Source: Kangsaoukella pontilimi (GTDB lineage Bacteria > Pseudomonadota > Alphaproteobacteria > Rhodobacterales > Rhodobacteraceae). From it: a stretch of DNA of 64,000 nucleotides. Position numbers and translations under genes: made by a program. The DNA lies in the NCBI RefSeq assembly GCF_009830125.1, contig NZ_WUPT01000003.1, positions 124,001 through 188,000 on the forward strand, in the 5' to 3' direction. The notes beneath the pieces were generated by a model. That model searched no databases. It saw only the letters and a list, made by a program, of their open reading frames with translations, and was not told the DNA's origin. Positions 52,681 through 61,733 of this stretch are shown here, piece by piece (the first letter of the stretch is position 1; each line of letters begins with the position of its first letter).

Positions 52681-54010
52681 TCGTCAGCCCCTCGACAAGC
52701 AGGGACGGCACCACGCGCGAGGTCCAGTGGCGTGCGTCATTCGCAGGCACGATGCCGGCCAGCATGTCGCTCAGGTTGCCTGCGATGGTGCATTCGTTCA
52801 CCGGATAGGCGATCTCGCCGTTTTCGACCCAGAAGCCGCTGGCGCCGCGCGAATAGTCGCCCGTTGTGGCGTTGATCGACGAGCCGATGAGCGACGTGAC
52901 CAGAAGGCCCGTACCCATCTCGGCCAGCAGCCCGTCGCGGTCCATGTCACCTTCGGTCAGCGCGATGTTCGAGACCGAGGGCGAGGGCGGCGAGGACGGC
53001 CCGCGCGCGGCATTGGCGGTGCTGGTCATGCCCAGTTTCCGCGCGGTGGCGAGGTCCAGCGTCCAGCCTGTAAGCACGCCGTCCTCGACGATGGCGCGGC
53101 GCGCCGTGGGCAGCCCCTCGCCGTCGAAGGGTTTGGACGAGCCGACGCGCGCGCGGTGCGGGTCTTCGATGATCGAGAGGCCCTTGGGCAGAACCTGATC
53201 CCCCAGTCGGTTCCTGAGCCAGCTCGACCCGCGTGCGATATTCCCGCCATTCGCCGCCTGCAGGAGGTGGCCGATCAGGCTGCTCGCCACGCGCTCGTCA
53301 TAGACGACCGGATAGGCGCCGGTTTTTGGGCGGCGCGCACCGGCGCGGGCCAGTGTCCGCTCGGCTGCGATCCGTCCGATGGTCTCGGCATCGGGCAGGT
53401 CGGCGCGGTAGATGCGGCTTTCACCGTAGTAATCCCGCTCCATGCCCGTGCCTTCGCCGGTGATCGCCACGGCGGACGCGCCATGCGAGGTCCGCTGGTA
53501 GCCACCCGAAAACCCGTTCGATGCGGCGAGGTGAATGGTCGAGCGCGAGAAATACCCAGCCGAGGATTGCACCTGCGAGATGCCCTCGTGAGACAGCGCA
53601 GACGCCTCGGCGGCGCGTGCCACGTCTTCCAGTTCGGCGGGCGCGGGGTCCGCGGACGGGTCGCACAGGTCGAAGGCGGCGATATCCCAGTCGCGGGCGA
53701 TCTGGTCGGGGTCGGCAAGGCCGATATGCGGGTCCTCTGGCGCGATCCGGGCCATGTCGATAGCGCGGCCCGCGATCTCGTCCAAGGTCTCGGGTCGGGT
53801 GTCGGAAGCGGACACACAGGCCTGCCGCTTGCCAATGAGAACCCGGATGCCGATTTCGATCCCCTCGGCGCGCTCGGCGTGTTCAAGGGCACCGTCGCGC
53901 ACCTCGATCGAGAGAGAAGTGCCCGCGCTCGCCACGGCGTCGGCGGCGTCCGCCCCCTTGGACAGGGCTGCGTCGATCAGGTCGGCGGTCAGGCGGTCAA
54001 GGTCGGTCAT
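52667..54010 (-). CDS. pmbA: PmbA (TldE), TldD/PmbA family
   Basis: The non-catalytic partner of the TldD metalloprotease, acting in peptide maturation and turnover. The 447-residue protein shows YPVVYDERVASSLIGHLLQA, SSLINATTGDYS-like INATTGDYSRGASGFWVENG and YPVNECTIAGNLSDML. The HExxxH zinc motif of TldD is absent, as expected for PmbA. The ATG at 54010 is preferred over one 16 codons earlier because GGAGA lies close upstream. Confidence 0.92.
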   Translation of the reverse strand: MTDLDRLTADLIDAALSKGADAADAVASAGTSLSIEVRDGALEHAERAEGIEIGIRVLIGKRQACVSASDTRPETLDEIAGRAIDMARIAPEDPHIGLADPDQIARDWDIAAFDLCDPSADPAPAELEDVARAAEASALSHEGISQVQSSAGYFSRSTIHLAASNGFSGGYQRTSHGASAVAITGEGTGMERDYYGESRIYRADLPDAETIGRIAAERTLARAGARRPKTGAYPVVYDERVASSLIGHLLQAANGGNIARGSSWLRNRLGDQVLPKGLSIIEDPHRARVGSSKPFDGEGLPTARRAIVEDGVLTGWTLDLATARKLGMTSTANAARGPSSPPSPSVSNIALTEGDMDRDGLLAEMGTGLLVTSLIGSSINATTGDYSRGASGFWVENGEIAYPVNECTIAGNLSDMLAGIVPANDARHWTSRVVPSLLVEGLTIAGE

Positions 54011-54126
54011 CGGTGTCTCCGGCTGGGCCGCGGCCGCGTGGGCCGCGTCAGGATGCACCTAGTCCGTGGCGGCTTGTGCCGCAAGGGCGGCGGGGTGCCG
54101 GAACACCCTGCCGCGTGCTGCGGTCG

Positions 54127-55626
54127 TCAGAACGGAAGCGCACCGCCATTGGCCAGAACCTGGCCGTCCTCGGTGACCTCGATCTCGGACACGTAGCTGT
54201 CGTCGCCATCGGGCCGCGCGAAGAGGCCCAGCATCATGCGGCCCGCCATCGCCTGTTCTTCCGGCAGAAGGCCCATCGACACGAGCGTGTCGATCAGCTG
54301 GTTCGCGCCGGTCAGCGCCAGGTTCGCCTTGCCCACGGGCTGGGGCGTGTCGCCCGAATTGTCGAACTCGAACGCCCCGTCGCCGGTCAGGCGCGCGCCC
54401 GCGATCGACAGTTCCAGCGCGTTGATGTCGAGGCTTTCCAGTTCTCCCGGAACCTCGGGCGTATCGCTGTCGGCGTAGTCCGGGGCGGTGATGTCCTCGG
54501 TCAGCATGGCAGAGCCGCCAAGGTCGATGACCAGCGTTGCGGGATCGCGCGAGATCGCGCCCATCGGATCGAAGAGGCTCCAGAGCATGTCGTCGATCTC
54601 GAGCCCGACGAGGCGCATGACAAGCGCGAAATCCTGCGGCTCTTCCCCCGGCACCAGCGGCATCCGGAAGACGCCGCCCGACTCGGCCAGCCGGAAGGTC
54701 AGCGGCGGCAGCGGGAATTGCGATCCGCCCACGGTGATCGTGGTATTGTAGGTGTTGCCGCCGTAGTTGATGCCGTTCTCGTCCAGCGCGCCCTCGATAT
54801 TGCCGCGCTCGGCGGCGGCGGCCATCTCGAAGCTGCCGTCGGGTCCGTCGAAAGACACTGTATATGTCACGGGGCCATGGGTCGCCGTGCCGGTCTGGCG
54901 CGTGCCCGAGGCGATCATTTCGGCCAGCGTCGCACCCGCCTCGATGGGGGCCATCGTGCCGATCGTGGTCTGATCCAGATCGGCCATGGAGAGTGCGAAG
55001 AACCCGCTGCCCTCGCCATTGCCGCTTTCGTCCGAGAAGCGCACGTCCATGTCGAAACCGGCCAGCGTCGACCGGCTTTCATAGCTGCGCGGCTCGCCGT
55101 CGCCCAGGGCCACATAGCCTGACATCTCGGTCAGACGCATGTCCATGGTGATGGGGAAGTCCTCGGGCATTTCGGGGCCGGTCATCGTGAACTCGCCCAC
55201 CGACATCAGCGGATAGTCGAAGTCGTAGCGCAGCGTCTCGCGCGGGCCGCTGGCGGTCATGGTCGCACCGGACTGGCGGAGAACCATGCCGACCGAAGCC
55301 TCGTCGCCGTCTTCCGTGACCACGTCGATCTGCATCGGGACCGTTTCCGCCATGCCGATCCGGACCGCGCCGTCGCCGATATTGGTGAAGGTCAGCGTGC
55401 CGAGCTCCATGTCGAAGGCGCCGTCGGGCATTTCGGTCGAGACGGTGACGTCGGTCACCGTAAGCGTTTCGCCCGAGCGGCTTTCCGCGCCGATTTCCAG
55501 CGTGGCACCGTAATTGGTGATCAGCGTCTGCCAGTCGGCCCAGACTTCTTCCGGGGTGACGGCGAAGGCGGGCGAGGTGGCGAGCGCCAGAACGGCGGTC
55601 AAAGGGGCGGCTTTGCGAAAATACAT
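54127..55626 (-). CDS. Exported DUF2125 domain protein
   Basis: A 499-residue protein with a signal peptide (PLTAVLALATSPAFA) and a beta-rich DUF2125 body (TLTVTDVTVSTEMPDGAFDM, LGTLTFTNIGDGAVRIGM). It ends ISEIEVTEDGQVLANGG-like VTEDGQVLANGGALPF. These proteins are common in alphaproteobacteria and of unknown role, probably envelope-associated. It is upstream of pmbA on the same strand and divergent from the SDR gene. Confidence 0.83.
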   Translation of the reverse strand: MYFRKAAPLTAVLALATSPAFAVTPEEVWADWQTLITNYGATLEIGAESRSGETLTVTDVTVSTEMPDGAFDMELGTLTFTNIGDGAVRIGMAETVPMQIDVVTEDGDEASVGMVLRQSGATMTASGPRETLRYDFDYPLMSVGEFTMTGPEMPEDFPITMDMRLTEMSGYVALGDGEPRSYESRSTLAGFDMDVRFSDESGNGEGSGFFALSMADLDQTTIGTMAPIEAGATLAEMIASGTRQTGTATHGPVTYTVSFDGPDGSFEMAAAAERGNIEGALDENGINYGGNTYNTTITVGGSQFPLPPLTFRLAESGGVFRMPLVPGEEPQDFALVMRLVGLEIDDMLWSLFDPMGAISRDPATLVIDLGGSAMLTEDITAPDYADSDTPEVPGELESLDINALELSIAGARLTGDGAFEFDNSGDTPQPVGKANLALTGANQLIDTLVSMGLLPEEQAMAGRMMLGLFARPDGDDSYVSEIEVTEDGQVLANGGALPF

Positions 55627-55775
55627 GATCAGGTCCGAAAATTGTGGGGTCGTGGTAAGGCTCGGCGCCAGATTTCAGAGGCGCCCGCATGGGGTCAAGT
55701 TCTGCCTGTCTTCATGGTGGCAGACGGGTTAAGCGTGACCGGGATAGCACGCACTAAGGCGAAAGAGAGGCATAA

Positions 55776-56528
55776 ATGACGGTTTCTGGCAAAACTGTGA
55801 TGATCACCGGGGCAAGCCGCGGCATCGGGGAATCGGCCGCGCGTATCTTTGCCGAGGCAGGCGCGAATGTCGTGCTGCTGGCGCGGAGCCGCGACAGTAT
55901 CGACCGGATCGCCGCCGAGATCGGGGACACCGCGCTGGCCGTTCCTTGCGACGTCGCCTTCTACGGTGCGGTCACCGATGCAGTCGCCGCTGCTGAAGAC
56001 GCGTTCGGTCCGGTGGACGTGCTGATCAACAACGCAGGCGCCGTCGAGCCGATTTCGCACCTTGCCACGTCGGATCCCGACGACTGGGGAAATGTCATCG
56101 ATATCAACCTGAAGGGCGTTTATTACGGGATGCGCGCGGTCCTGCCGGGCATGATCGAACGGGGCGGCGGCACGATCCTGACGATCTCTTCCGGCGCGGC
56201 GCACGGCCCCGTCGAGGCATGGTCGCATTACTGCGCGTCCAAGGCGGGTGTGGCGATGCTGACCCGCATGGTCGATCTGGAAAACGCCAAGGACGGTATC
56301 CGTGCCATCGGCCTTTCGCCCGGCACGGTCGCCACCCAGATGCAGCGCGAGATCAAGGCCTCCGGCATCAACCGGGTGAGCCAGCTCGACTGGTCCGATC
56401 ACATTCCGCCCGAATGGCCGGCGAAGGCGCTTCTGTGGATGTGCGGCGCCGAAGCCGAAGAGTTCACGGGGCAGGAAATCTCGCTTAGGGACGAGGATAT
56501 CCGCCGCCGCGTCGGTCTGATCGAGTGA
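55776..56528 (+). CDS. Short-chain dehydrogenase/reductase
   Basis: A 250-residue classical SDR. Cofactor loop TGASRGIG (residues 11-18), NNAG motif, catalytic Ser in ISSGAAH and YCASK (Tyr-x3-Lys). The substrate is unknown. It ends in a GTGA overlap with a crotonase-family gene, so the two are coupled and may act on an acyl-CoA-related substrate. AGAGAGG precedes the ATG. Confidence 0.88.
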   Translation: MTVSGKTVMITGASRGIGESAARIFAEAGANVVLLARSRDSIDRIAAEIGDTALAVPCDVAFYGAVTDAVAAAEDAFGPVDVLINNAGAVEPISHLATSDPDDWGNVIDINLKGVYYGMRAVLPGMIERGGGTILTISSGAAHGPVEAWSHYCASKAGVAMLTRMVDLENAKDGIRAIGLSPGTVATQMQREIKASGINRVSQLDWSDHIPPEWPAKALLWMCGAEAEEFTGQEISLRDEDIRRRVGLIE

Positions 56529-57139
56529 TCACATTCGACGTCAGAGATGCCCGCGCCGTCATCACGCTGAACCGGCCCGATAAGGCCAATGCGCTGACGG
56601 CGGCGATGCTGGGCGATCTTGTGGGCAGAGTGGGCGAGGCCGCTGCACGCGAGGATGTCCACGTGATGGTCCTGACCGGCTCGGGCCGCGTCTTCAGCGC
56701 CGGCGCGGATCTGGACGAGGTGCGCGCGGGGACGCTGGCCAAAAGCCCGCTCTGGGAAGCGCTCTCGGGCGCGGTCGCGGCCTGTCCCGTCCTGACCATC
56801 GCGGCGCTGAACGGCTCGCTTGCCGGGGGTGCCATGGGCATGGCGCTGGCCTGCGATATCCGCGTCGCGGTACCTGAAGCGCGGTTCTTCTATCCGGTGA
56901 TGAAGATGGGCGTTCTGCCGCAACCCTCGGACCCCGCGCGGCTGGCGGCGCTGGTCGGGCCGGCGCGCGCGAAACTGCTGCTGATGGGGGCCGAGAAGAT
57001 CGACGCCGAGACGGCCCTGGCATGGGGTCTGATCGACAGGGTCGACCCCGACCCCCTTGCTGCCGCCACGCGCCTGAGCGAGGCGGCGGCAAGCGCGGGC
57101 CGCGACCACGTGGTCGCGGTCAAGGCAGCGACGCGCTAG
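56525..57139 (+). CDS. Crotonase-family protein lacking the hydratase glutamates
   Basis: A 204-residue protein starting at GTG. The crotonase core is clear: ITLNRPDKANALTAAM, SGRVFSAGADLDEV (oxyanion loop) and GSLAGGAMGMALACDI. In enoyl-CoA hydratases the two catalytic glutamates lie in a PEI segment and about 20 residues later in an AMEM-like helix. Here these positions read YPVM and KLLL, so neither Glu is present. The C-terminal trimerisation helices are also shortened (family usual 255-265). Another crotonase-fold reaction, or loss of hydratase activity, is likely. Its stop shares CTAG with the convergent gene. Confidence 0.82.
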   Translation: MITFDVRDARAVITLNRPDKANALTAAMLGDLVGRVGEAAAREDVHVMVLTGSGRVFSAGADLDEVRAGTLAKSPLWEALSGAVAACPVLTIAALNGSLAGGAMGMALACDIRVAVPEARFFYPVMKMGVLPQPSDPARLAALVGPARAKLLLMGAEKIDAETALAWGLIDRVDPDPLAAATRLSEAAASAGRDHVVAVKAATR

Positions 57140-57501
57140 TCGGGGTCGGCAACCCAGTCCCGCGCCTCGTCGAGCTTGTCCATCGGGAAGACCCGGATGG
57201 TGAGCGGCATCACCATCGCCGCCGCGCCGGTCATGAAACTGATCCACGGGATGTCCGAGACGACGGCCGCGTGGCTGATATCCTTCAGGTGCTTGATGTC
57301 GAATTTCATCCCGTCGAAGATCGTCGTCGGGTCGAAACCGTCGAACCGCTCGATCACTTCCAGCAAGCGCACTGTGCCGTGCCGTTCGATAAAGGCCTCG
57401 AGCTTGGGGATGATCTGGTTCATGTCGTTCTCGGTCACGCGCCCGACGACGCGGAGTTCGACCACCGGAAGCGTGTCGTCTTCTGAATAAATGCAGGCCA
57501 T
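57136..57501 (-). CDS. SpoIIAA-like (STAS-related) protein
   Basis: A 121-residue protein of the SpoIIAA-like family: VVELRVVGRVTENDMNQIIP, GTVRLLEVIERFDGFDPTTI, then FDIKHLKDISHAAVVSDIPW. These small single-domain proteins bind lipids or partners; no serine phosphorylation site is obvious. AGGAAGGG precedes the ATG at 57501. Convergent with the crotonase-like gene. Confidence 0.78.
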   Translation of the reverse strand: MACIYSEDDTLPVVELRVVGRVTENDMNQIIPKLEAFIERHGTVRLLEVIERFDGFDPTTIFDGMKFDIKHLKDISHAAVVSDIPWISFMTGAAAMVMPLTIRVFPMDKLDEARDWVADPD

Positions 57502-57567
57502 GTGGGTTCCCTTCCTGTGTTTCATGGGAAGGTTAGCGGGATCGGGCACCCTGGGCTTTGATCTTGA

Positions 57568-57867
57568 TCATCTGCCGCCCCGCCGTTTGCCCGGCGTCTT
57601 CGAGATAAAGCCCGGCGGGCGGCGTTGAACCCATCTGATGAACGCGGCCAGCCTTGGGTGCTCGCGGAGCGCCCCGATCGTGTGATAGGAGCGCGCAAGC
57701 TCGGTTTCCGACAGCGTGGCGTGGATCTCGTTGTGGCAAATCTGATGCAACAGAACGGTCGGCCCGCCCTTGCCGCCCCGGAGTTTGGGCACAAGGTGGT
57801 GCTGGCTCTGGCGGACATGCTCCGGGATGGGCCGGTCGCAGAGGGGACAGACGGGATCGTCACTCAT
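57568..57867 (-). CDS. Small HNH endonuclease-like protein
   Basis: A 99-residue protein: zinc-type CPLC near the start, HHLVPKLRGGKGG (HNH first half) and QICHNEIHATLSE (His and second Cys/His pair). It ends with a basic tail KTPGKRRGGR. Widespread alphaproteobacterial stand-alone HNH protein of unknown role. Its start codon shares the palindrome CATG with the start of the divergent flavoprotein gene. Confidence 0.82.
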   Translation of the reverse strand: MSDDPVCPLCDRPIPEHVRQSQHHLVPKLRGGKGGPTVLLHQICHNEIHATLSETELARSYHTIGALREHPRLAAFIRWVQRRPPGFISKTPGKRRGGR

Positions 57868-59077
57868 GGCGGATGAGACTGGCGCGAAGGGCGCGGAAGA
57901 CAAGACCGGTGCGCTGGTGATCGGCGGCGGCCCGGCGGGGCTGATGGCCGCCGAGGTGCTGTCGGCCGCAGGCCTGCCGGTGGTCGTGGCCGACGCCATG
58001 CCGAGCGTCGGGCGCAAGTTCCTGATGGCGGGCAAGTCGGGGCTGAACCTGACCAAGGACGAGGGCCTGCCGAATTTTTTGCCGCGCGTTTCCACTCGGG
58101 CGCTGGACGGCGCATTGACCGGGTTTGGTCCCGCCGAGGTCATGGCGTGGGCCGAGGGGCTGGGCCAGCCGCTCTTCACCGGTTCGACGGGGCGGGTTTT
58201 TCCGAAGGCGATGAAGGCGTCACCGCTTCTCCGCGCTTGGCTCGCCCGGCTCGAGGGGCAGGGCGTCGAGCTGCGCACCCGCTGGCGCTGGACCGGGTGG
58301 GACGGGGACGCCTGTTTGTTCGAGACGCCAGAGGGCGCGCGCCTCGTCAGGCCCCGCGTGACGGTTCTGGCCCTTGGCGGGGCAAGTTGGCGGCGGCTTG
58401 GTTCGGACGGGGCGTGGTCGGGTGTGCTTGCCGCGGATGGCCATGCCGTCGTTCCGTTCAGGCCCGCGAATATGGGCTTCCGGGTGGACTGGTCCGATCA
58501 CATGGCGCGCCATTTCGGGACGCCGGTGAAGGGCACGCGGCTGGTCGCGGGCGACGAGATGAGCCGTGGCGAATGGGTCGTGACCGCGAAGGGCATCGAA
58601 GGCGGCGGCGTCTACGAGGTCTCGCGCGCACTTCGCGAGGGGGCTACGCTGACCGTCGACCTGGCTCCGGACCTCGACGTCGAGACGGTGACGGCGCGCA
58701 TCGCCCGCCCGCGCGGCAAGGCGAGCCTGTCCAATCACCTCCGCCGGGTGCTGAAGCTATCGCCCGTCGCGCGGGCCTTGCTGACGGAATGGGGGCGGCC
58801 GCTGCCGGACGATCCGGCCCGGCTCGCCGCTCTGATCAAGGCCTTGCCCGTCGGTCTGAAGGGCCCTCTCGATATGGACGGGGCGATCTCGACCGCGGGC
58901 GGCGTCTCGTGGGAGGCGCTGGATGGTCTGATGCTGAAGGCGCGTCCCGGCACGTTCGTCGCGGGCGAGATGCTGGATTGGGAGGCGCCCACGGGCGGGT
59001 ATCTTCTGACGGGGTGTTTCGCGAGCGGAAAGGCTGCGGGAGAACAGGCGATCGGCTGGCTCGGCCGGTCAGAGTGA
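57866..59077 (+). CDS. HI0933-like flavoprotein (NAD(P)/FAD-dependent oxidoreductase)
   Basis: A 403-residue protein of the TIGR03862/HI0933 type: GALVIGGGPAGLMAAEVLSA (FAD loop), VGRKFLMAGKSGLNLTKDE, VLALGGASWRRLGSDGAW, and the C-terminal GEMLDWEAPTGGYLLTGCFA with a conserved Cys. Function unknown; proposed flavin-dependent redox role. The ATG at 57866 leaves no room for a separate leader from the HNH gene. Convergent overlap of 9 nt with the next gene. Confidence 0.88.
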   Translation: MADETGAKGAEDKTGALVIGGGPAGLMAAEVLSAAGLPVVVADAMPSVGRKFLMAGKSGLNLTKDEGLPNFLPRVSTRALDGALTGFGPAEVMAWAEGLGQPLFTGSTGRVFPKAMKASPLLRAWLARLEGQGVELRTRWRWTGWDGDACLFETPEGARLVRPRVTVLALGGASWRRLGSDGAWSGVLAADGHAVVPFRPANMGFRVDWSDHMARHFGTPVKGTRLVAGDEMSRGEWVVTAKGIEGGGVYEVSRALREGATLTVDLAPDLDVETVTARIARPRGKASLSNHLRRVLKLSPVARALLTEWGRPLPDDPARLAALIKALPVGLKGPLDMDGAISTAGGVSWEALDGLMLKARPGTFVAGEMLDWEAPTGGYLLTGCFASGKAAGEQAIGWLGRSE

Positions 59078-59986
59078 CCAGTCGATGGCGGGTCCCGCAG
59101 GCACGATGCCAAGCGGGTTCCTGAGCTCCGACGGCGAGAAGTAGCCCCGCTTGTAGATGTCGAAATGCACCGTCCCGGCAACGCCCGGCATATGATAGAT
59201 GCGCCGCGCGTAGTGCCAGAGGTTCGGGTAGTCGGTCAGCCGCCGGATGTTGCACTTGAAGGCATAGTGATAGGCGACGTCGAAGCGGGCCAACGTCGGG
59301 AAGAGCCTGAGATCGGCCTCGCTGAAGCTGTCGCCCGCCAGCCAGTCCCGCCCGTCCAGATGCGCCTCGATCCGGTCGAGCGTGTCGAAGACCTCATTGA
59401 CCGCACGGTCATACGCCTCCTGGGTGCGGGCGAAACCGGCGCGGTAGACGCCGTTGTTGACGGTCCTGTAGATGAGGTCGTTCCAGCCATCGATCTCGTC
59501 CCGATGTGGCTCGGGATAAAGGTCCGGCCCCTGACCGAACGCGGCCAGCATCCGCACGATCTCCGCGCTCTCGTTCGAGACGATGCGGCCCGTCTTCTTG
59601 TCCCAGAGGACCGGGACGGTGAGGCGCCCGGTATAGGCGGGGGTCTGGCGGGCATAGACCTCGTGGAGCGCGCTCACGCCCAGAAGCGGGTCCGAATACG
59701 CGCCCGCCTCGTCATAGACCCAGCCGTTCTCGGTCCGGCGGGGCTTTGCGACCGAGATGGAGATCGCGTCTTCCAGGCCCAGGATGACGCGGGTCAGAAG
59801 CGCCCGATGCGCCCAGGGACAGTTCCACGCGACATAGAGGTGATAGCGCCCCGGCTCGGGCCGATAGGGACCGTCCCGCGAGATCCAGTCCCTTATATCC
59901 GCCGCCGCGCGCTTGAACTCGCCGCCCACGGTGGTGTCCGGGCCGGGGTCGTCCTTGTGAAATTTACCGTCGATCATCACGCCCAT
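59069..59986 (-). CDS. Glutathionyl-hydroquinone reductase (GST xi/YqjG type)
   Basis: Reduces glutathionyl-hydroquinones with glutathione. The 305-residue protein has the redox Cys56 in WNCPWAHR, GRLTVPVLWDKKTGRIVSNE, and NNGVYRAGFARTQEAYDRAV, the YqjG-type C-terminal domain. Two head-to-head hairpin repeats lie upstream. Confidence 0.9.
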   Translation of the reverse strand: MGVMIDGKFHKDDPGPDTTVGGEFKRAAADIRDWISRDGPYRPEPGRYHLYVAWNCPWAHRALLTRVILGLEDAISISVAKPRRTENGWVYDEAGAYSDPLLGVSALHEVYARQTPAYTGRLTVPVLWDKKTGRIVSNESAEIVRMLAAFGQGPDLYPEPHRDEIDGWNDLIYRTVNNGVYRAGFARTQEAYDRAVNEVFDTLDRIEAHLDGRDWLAGDSFSEADLRLFPTLARFDVAYHYAFKCNIRRLTDYPNLWHYARRIYHMPGVAGTVHFDIYKRGYFSPSELRNPLGIVPAGPAIDWSL

Positions 59987-60076
59987 GGGCGGAACATAGG
60001 GCGGCCGGACGCCGAAGGCGATGCACAGCGCCTGTTTGCAGGTTCGGTTTCGCCCGGCTTCGCCGATCGACCGACC

Positions 60077-60213
60077 GGGGGAGCGCTGCTCCCCCGGACC
60101 CCCTCGGAGTATTTTTGAAAAGAAGAAGGAATGAGACTGAAGACAATTTGATTCAAATTTTTGCTTCTTCTGTTGAGAAATACTTCGGGGAGCGCGAGGG
60201 GCTGGCCCCTCGC
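60077..60213. repeat. Two hairpin-repeat elements head to head
   Basis: Left copy: GGGGGAGC-GCT-GCTCCCCC (60077-60095), then CTCGGAGTATTTTTGAAAAG and AAGAAGG. Right copy, inverted: TTGCTTCTTCTGTTGAGAAA, TACTTCGGGG, then GCGAGGGG-CTGG-CCCCTCGC (60194-60213). The AT-rich stretch between them (60130-60160) has no gene. It separates the reductase gene from the end of holA, both on the minus strand. Confidence 0.75.
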
Positions 60214-60217
60214 CGGC

Positions 60218-61240
60218 TTAACGCCGCCCCATCCAGGCGAGCTTGAGAAGCGCCCGCTCCATCACCGCCATCTCGGGCACCGTTGCGGTGGACCGGAGCG
60301 TCAGGTCGGTGTCGAGGAGAAGCGTCAGCGCGCGTTCCAGCTTGACCATTCCCCAATGCGATGCCTGCCGCTGGATACGGTCGCGGCGGGGGCCGAAGAC
60401 CGGCGGGCGGAGCTTGCCGATGCCCGCGCCCGGCCCGCCCGGATCGGCGGCGACCATGTGGAGCGTCCGGAAATGGCGGGTTGCGGCGATGCAGAGGCTG
60501 ACGGGTGTCGCGCCCTGAGCGGCCAGACGCCGGAGAACGGGTCCCACTTCATGCGCCTTGCCGTCGGCGGCGATGGCGATCACGTCGTCCACGCCCGCCT
60601 CGATCGAGGCCGGCGCCATCAGCGCGATCTCGTCCGGGGTCAGTGGCGTCTCGTCGCCGAGCTTGTAGAGCGCGACCTTTTCCAGCGTCTGCCGGAAGTC
60701 GCCCGGATCGAGGTCGCGGGCGAGCGCTGTCAGCGTTTCCATCGCGTCGAGGGGGATGCGCTCCAGCCCGGCGGATTTGAGCGCGGCCTCGATCTCGGCC
60801 CGGCCGGGCGGGTCGTCATAGATGCCCGTGGCATAGGCGTGGGGGGCGTCTTCGAAGAGCTTTCGGAGTTTCGACTTTGCGGCCAGTTGCCCGGCGGTGA
60901 CGATGATCGCCGCGTCGCCCGCTTGCCAGTCGCCAAGCGCGGTGCCGATGACCTCCGACAGCCCGTCGCCCGCGTCCTCGACGAAGGCGACGCGCGGGCC
61001 GGGGAAGAAGCCCTGCGCCTTGATCGCATCGAGAAGGAGCGCGCCGTCCTTTCGGAGGTCGGCGGCGGAAATGCGGGTGAGGCGCATTTCCTCTTCGCCC
61101 TCCGGCCCGACCAGCGCCTTGATGACTTCCTGCCGTCTCAGCGCCACGCGCATGGCGTCCTGCCCGTAGATCAGAAGACCGGCTTTGGACGGGTCGGGCT
61201 TGGCGAAATAGGCGGGCGCGTCGCGGGTCGAGAGCTTCAT
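60218..61240 (-). CDS. holA: DNA polymerase III delta subunit
   Basis: The clamp-loader subunit that opens the sliding clamp. The 340-residue protein has LLIYGQDAMRVALRRQEVIK, FVEDAGDGLSEVIGTALGDW, AGDAAIIVTAGQLAAKSKLR and the C-terminal SHWGMVKLERALTLLLDTDL. The ATG at 61240 is chosen from the family start (MKLSTRDAPAYFAKPDP). It is 7 nt after lptE, in the conserved leuS-lptE-holA order. Confidence 0.95.
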   Translation of the reverse strand: MKLSTRDAPAYFAKPDPSKAGLLIYGQDAMRVALRRQEVIKALVGPEGEEEMRLTRISAADLRKDGALLLDAIKAQGFFPGPRVAFVEDAGDGLSEVIGTALGDWQAGDAAIIVTAGQLAAKSKLRKLFEDAPHAYATGIYDDPPGRAEIEAALKSAGLERIPLDAMETLTALARDLDPGDFRQTLEKVALYKLGDETPLTPDEIALMAPASIEAGVDDVIAIAADGKAHEVGPVLRRLAAQGATPVSLCIAATRHFRTLHMVAADPGGPGAGIGKLRPPVFGPRRDRIQRQASHWGMVKLERALTLLLDTDLTLRSTATVPEMAVMERALLKLAWMGRR

Positions 61241-61247
61241 GGCGCCC

Positions 61248-61733
61248 TCATGCGTCCGCGGGAAAACGGGCGAGAAGGTCGGCGGTGATCCGGTCGGCAA
61301 GGCTGACCATCAGCCGTCGCCGCGCGTCGCGCTGCGCGGCGATGGTGGCCACGGTGGTGGATGTGGCGGAATAGCTGGTGAAACTACGCTCGCTGCCAGA
61401 GAGCGCGAGGCCGCCATCGGAGAGCCGGATCAGGCGCCAGTCGACGCGGCCCTCGACATTGTAGCGGCTGATCGAACCGTCCGGCAGAAAGCCGAGCGCC
61501 TCTTCCGAAAGGTAGATCCCCGCCTCCAGCCGATACTCGGCGGCCTGTCCGCGGCCAAGACGCTCTTCCAGCCGCCGGACGAGGGAAAAGCCCTCTTCGT
61601 CGGAGGGCACCGCGACATCGATCCGCCCGCGCAGCCCCTCGGCCGCGCCGCCCGGCCCGTAGGCCGGCTGGAAGCCGCAGCCTGCCAGAAGGACAAGCCC
61701 GGTCAGAATGGCTCTGCGGTCAAATGACGACAT
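61248..61733 (-). CDS. lptE: LPS-assembly lipoprotein LptE
   Basis: Outer-membrane lipoprotein that plugs LptD. The 161-residue protein has a lipobox [12 protein letters not shown], the typical alphaproteobacterial LptE start, and a mature domain with [20 protein letters not shown] followed by [16 protein letters not shown]. It overlaps leuS by 14 nt. Confidence 0.92.
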   Translation of the reverse strand: MSSFDRRAILTGLVLLAGCGFQPAYGPGGAAEGLRGRIDVAVPSDEEGFSLVRRLEERLGRGQAAEYRLEAGIYLSEEALGFLPDGSISRYNVEGRVDWRLIRLSDGGLALSGSERSFTSYSATSTTVATIAAQRDARRRLMVSLADRITADLLARFPADA

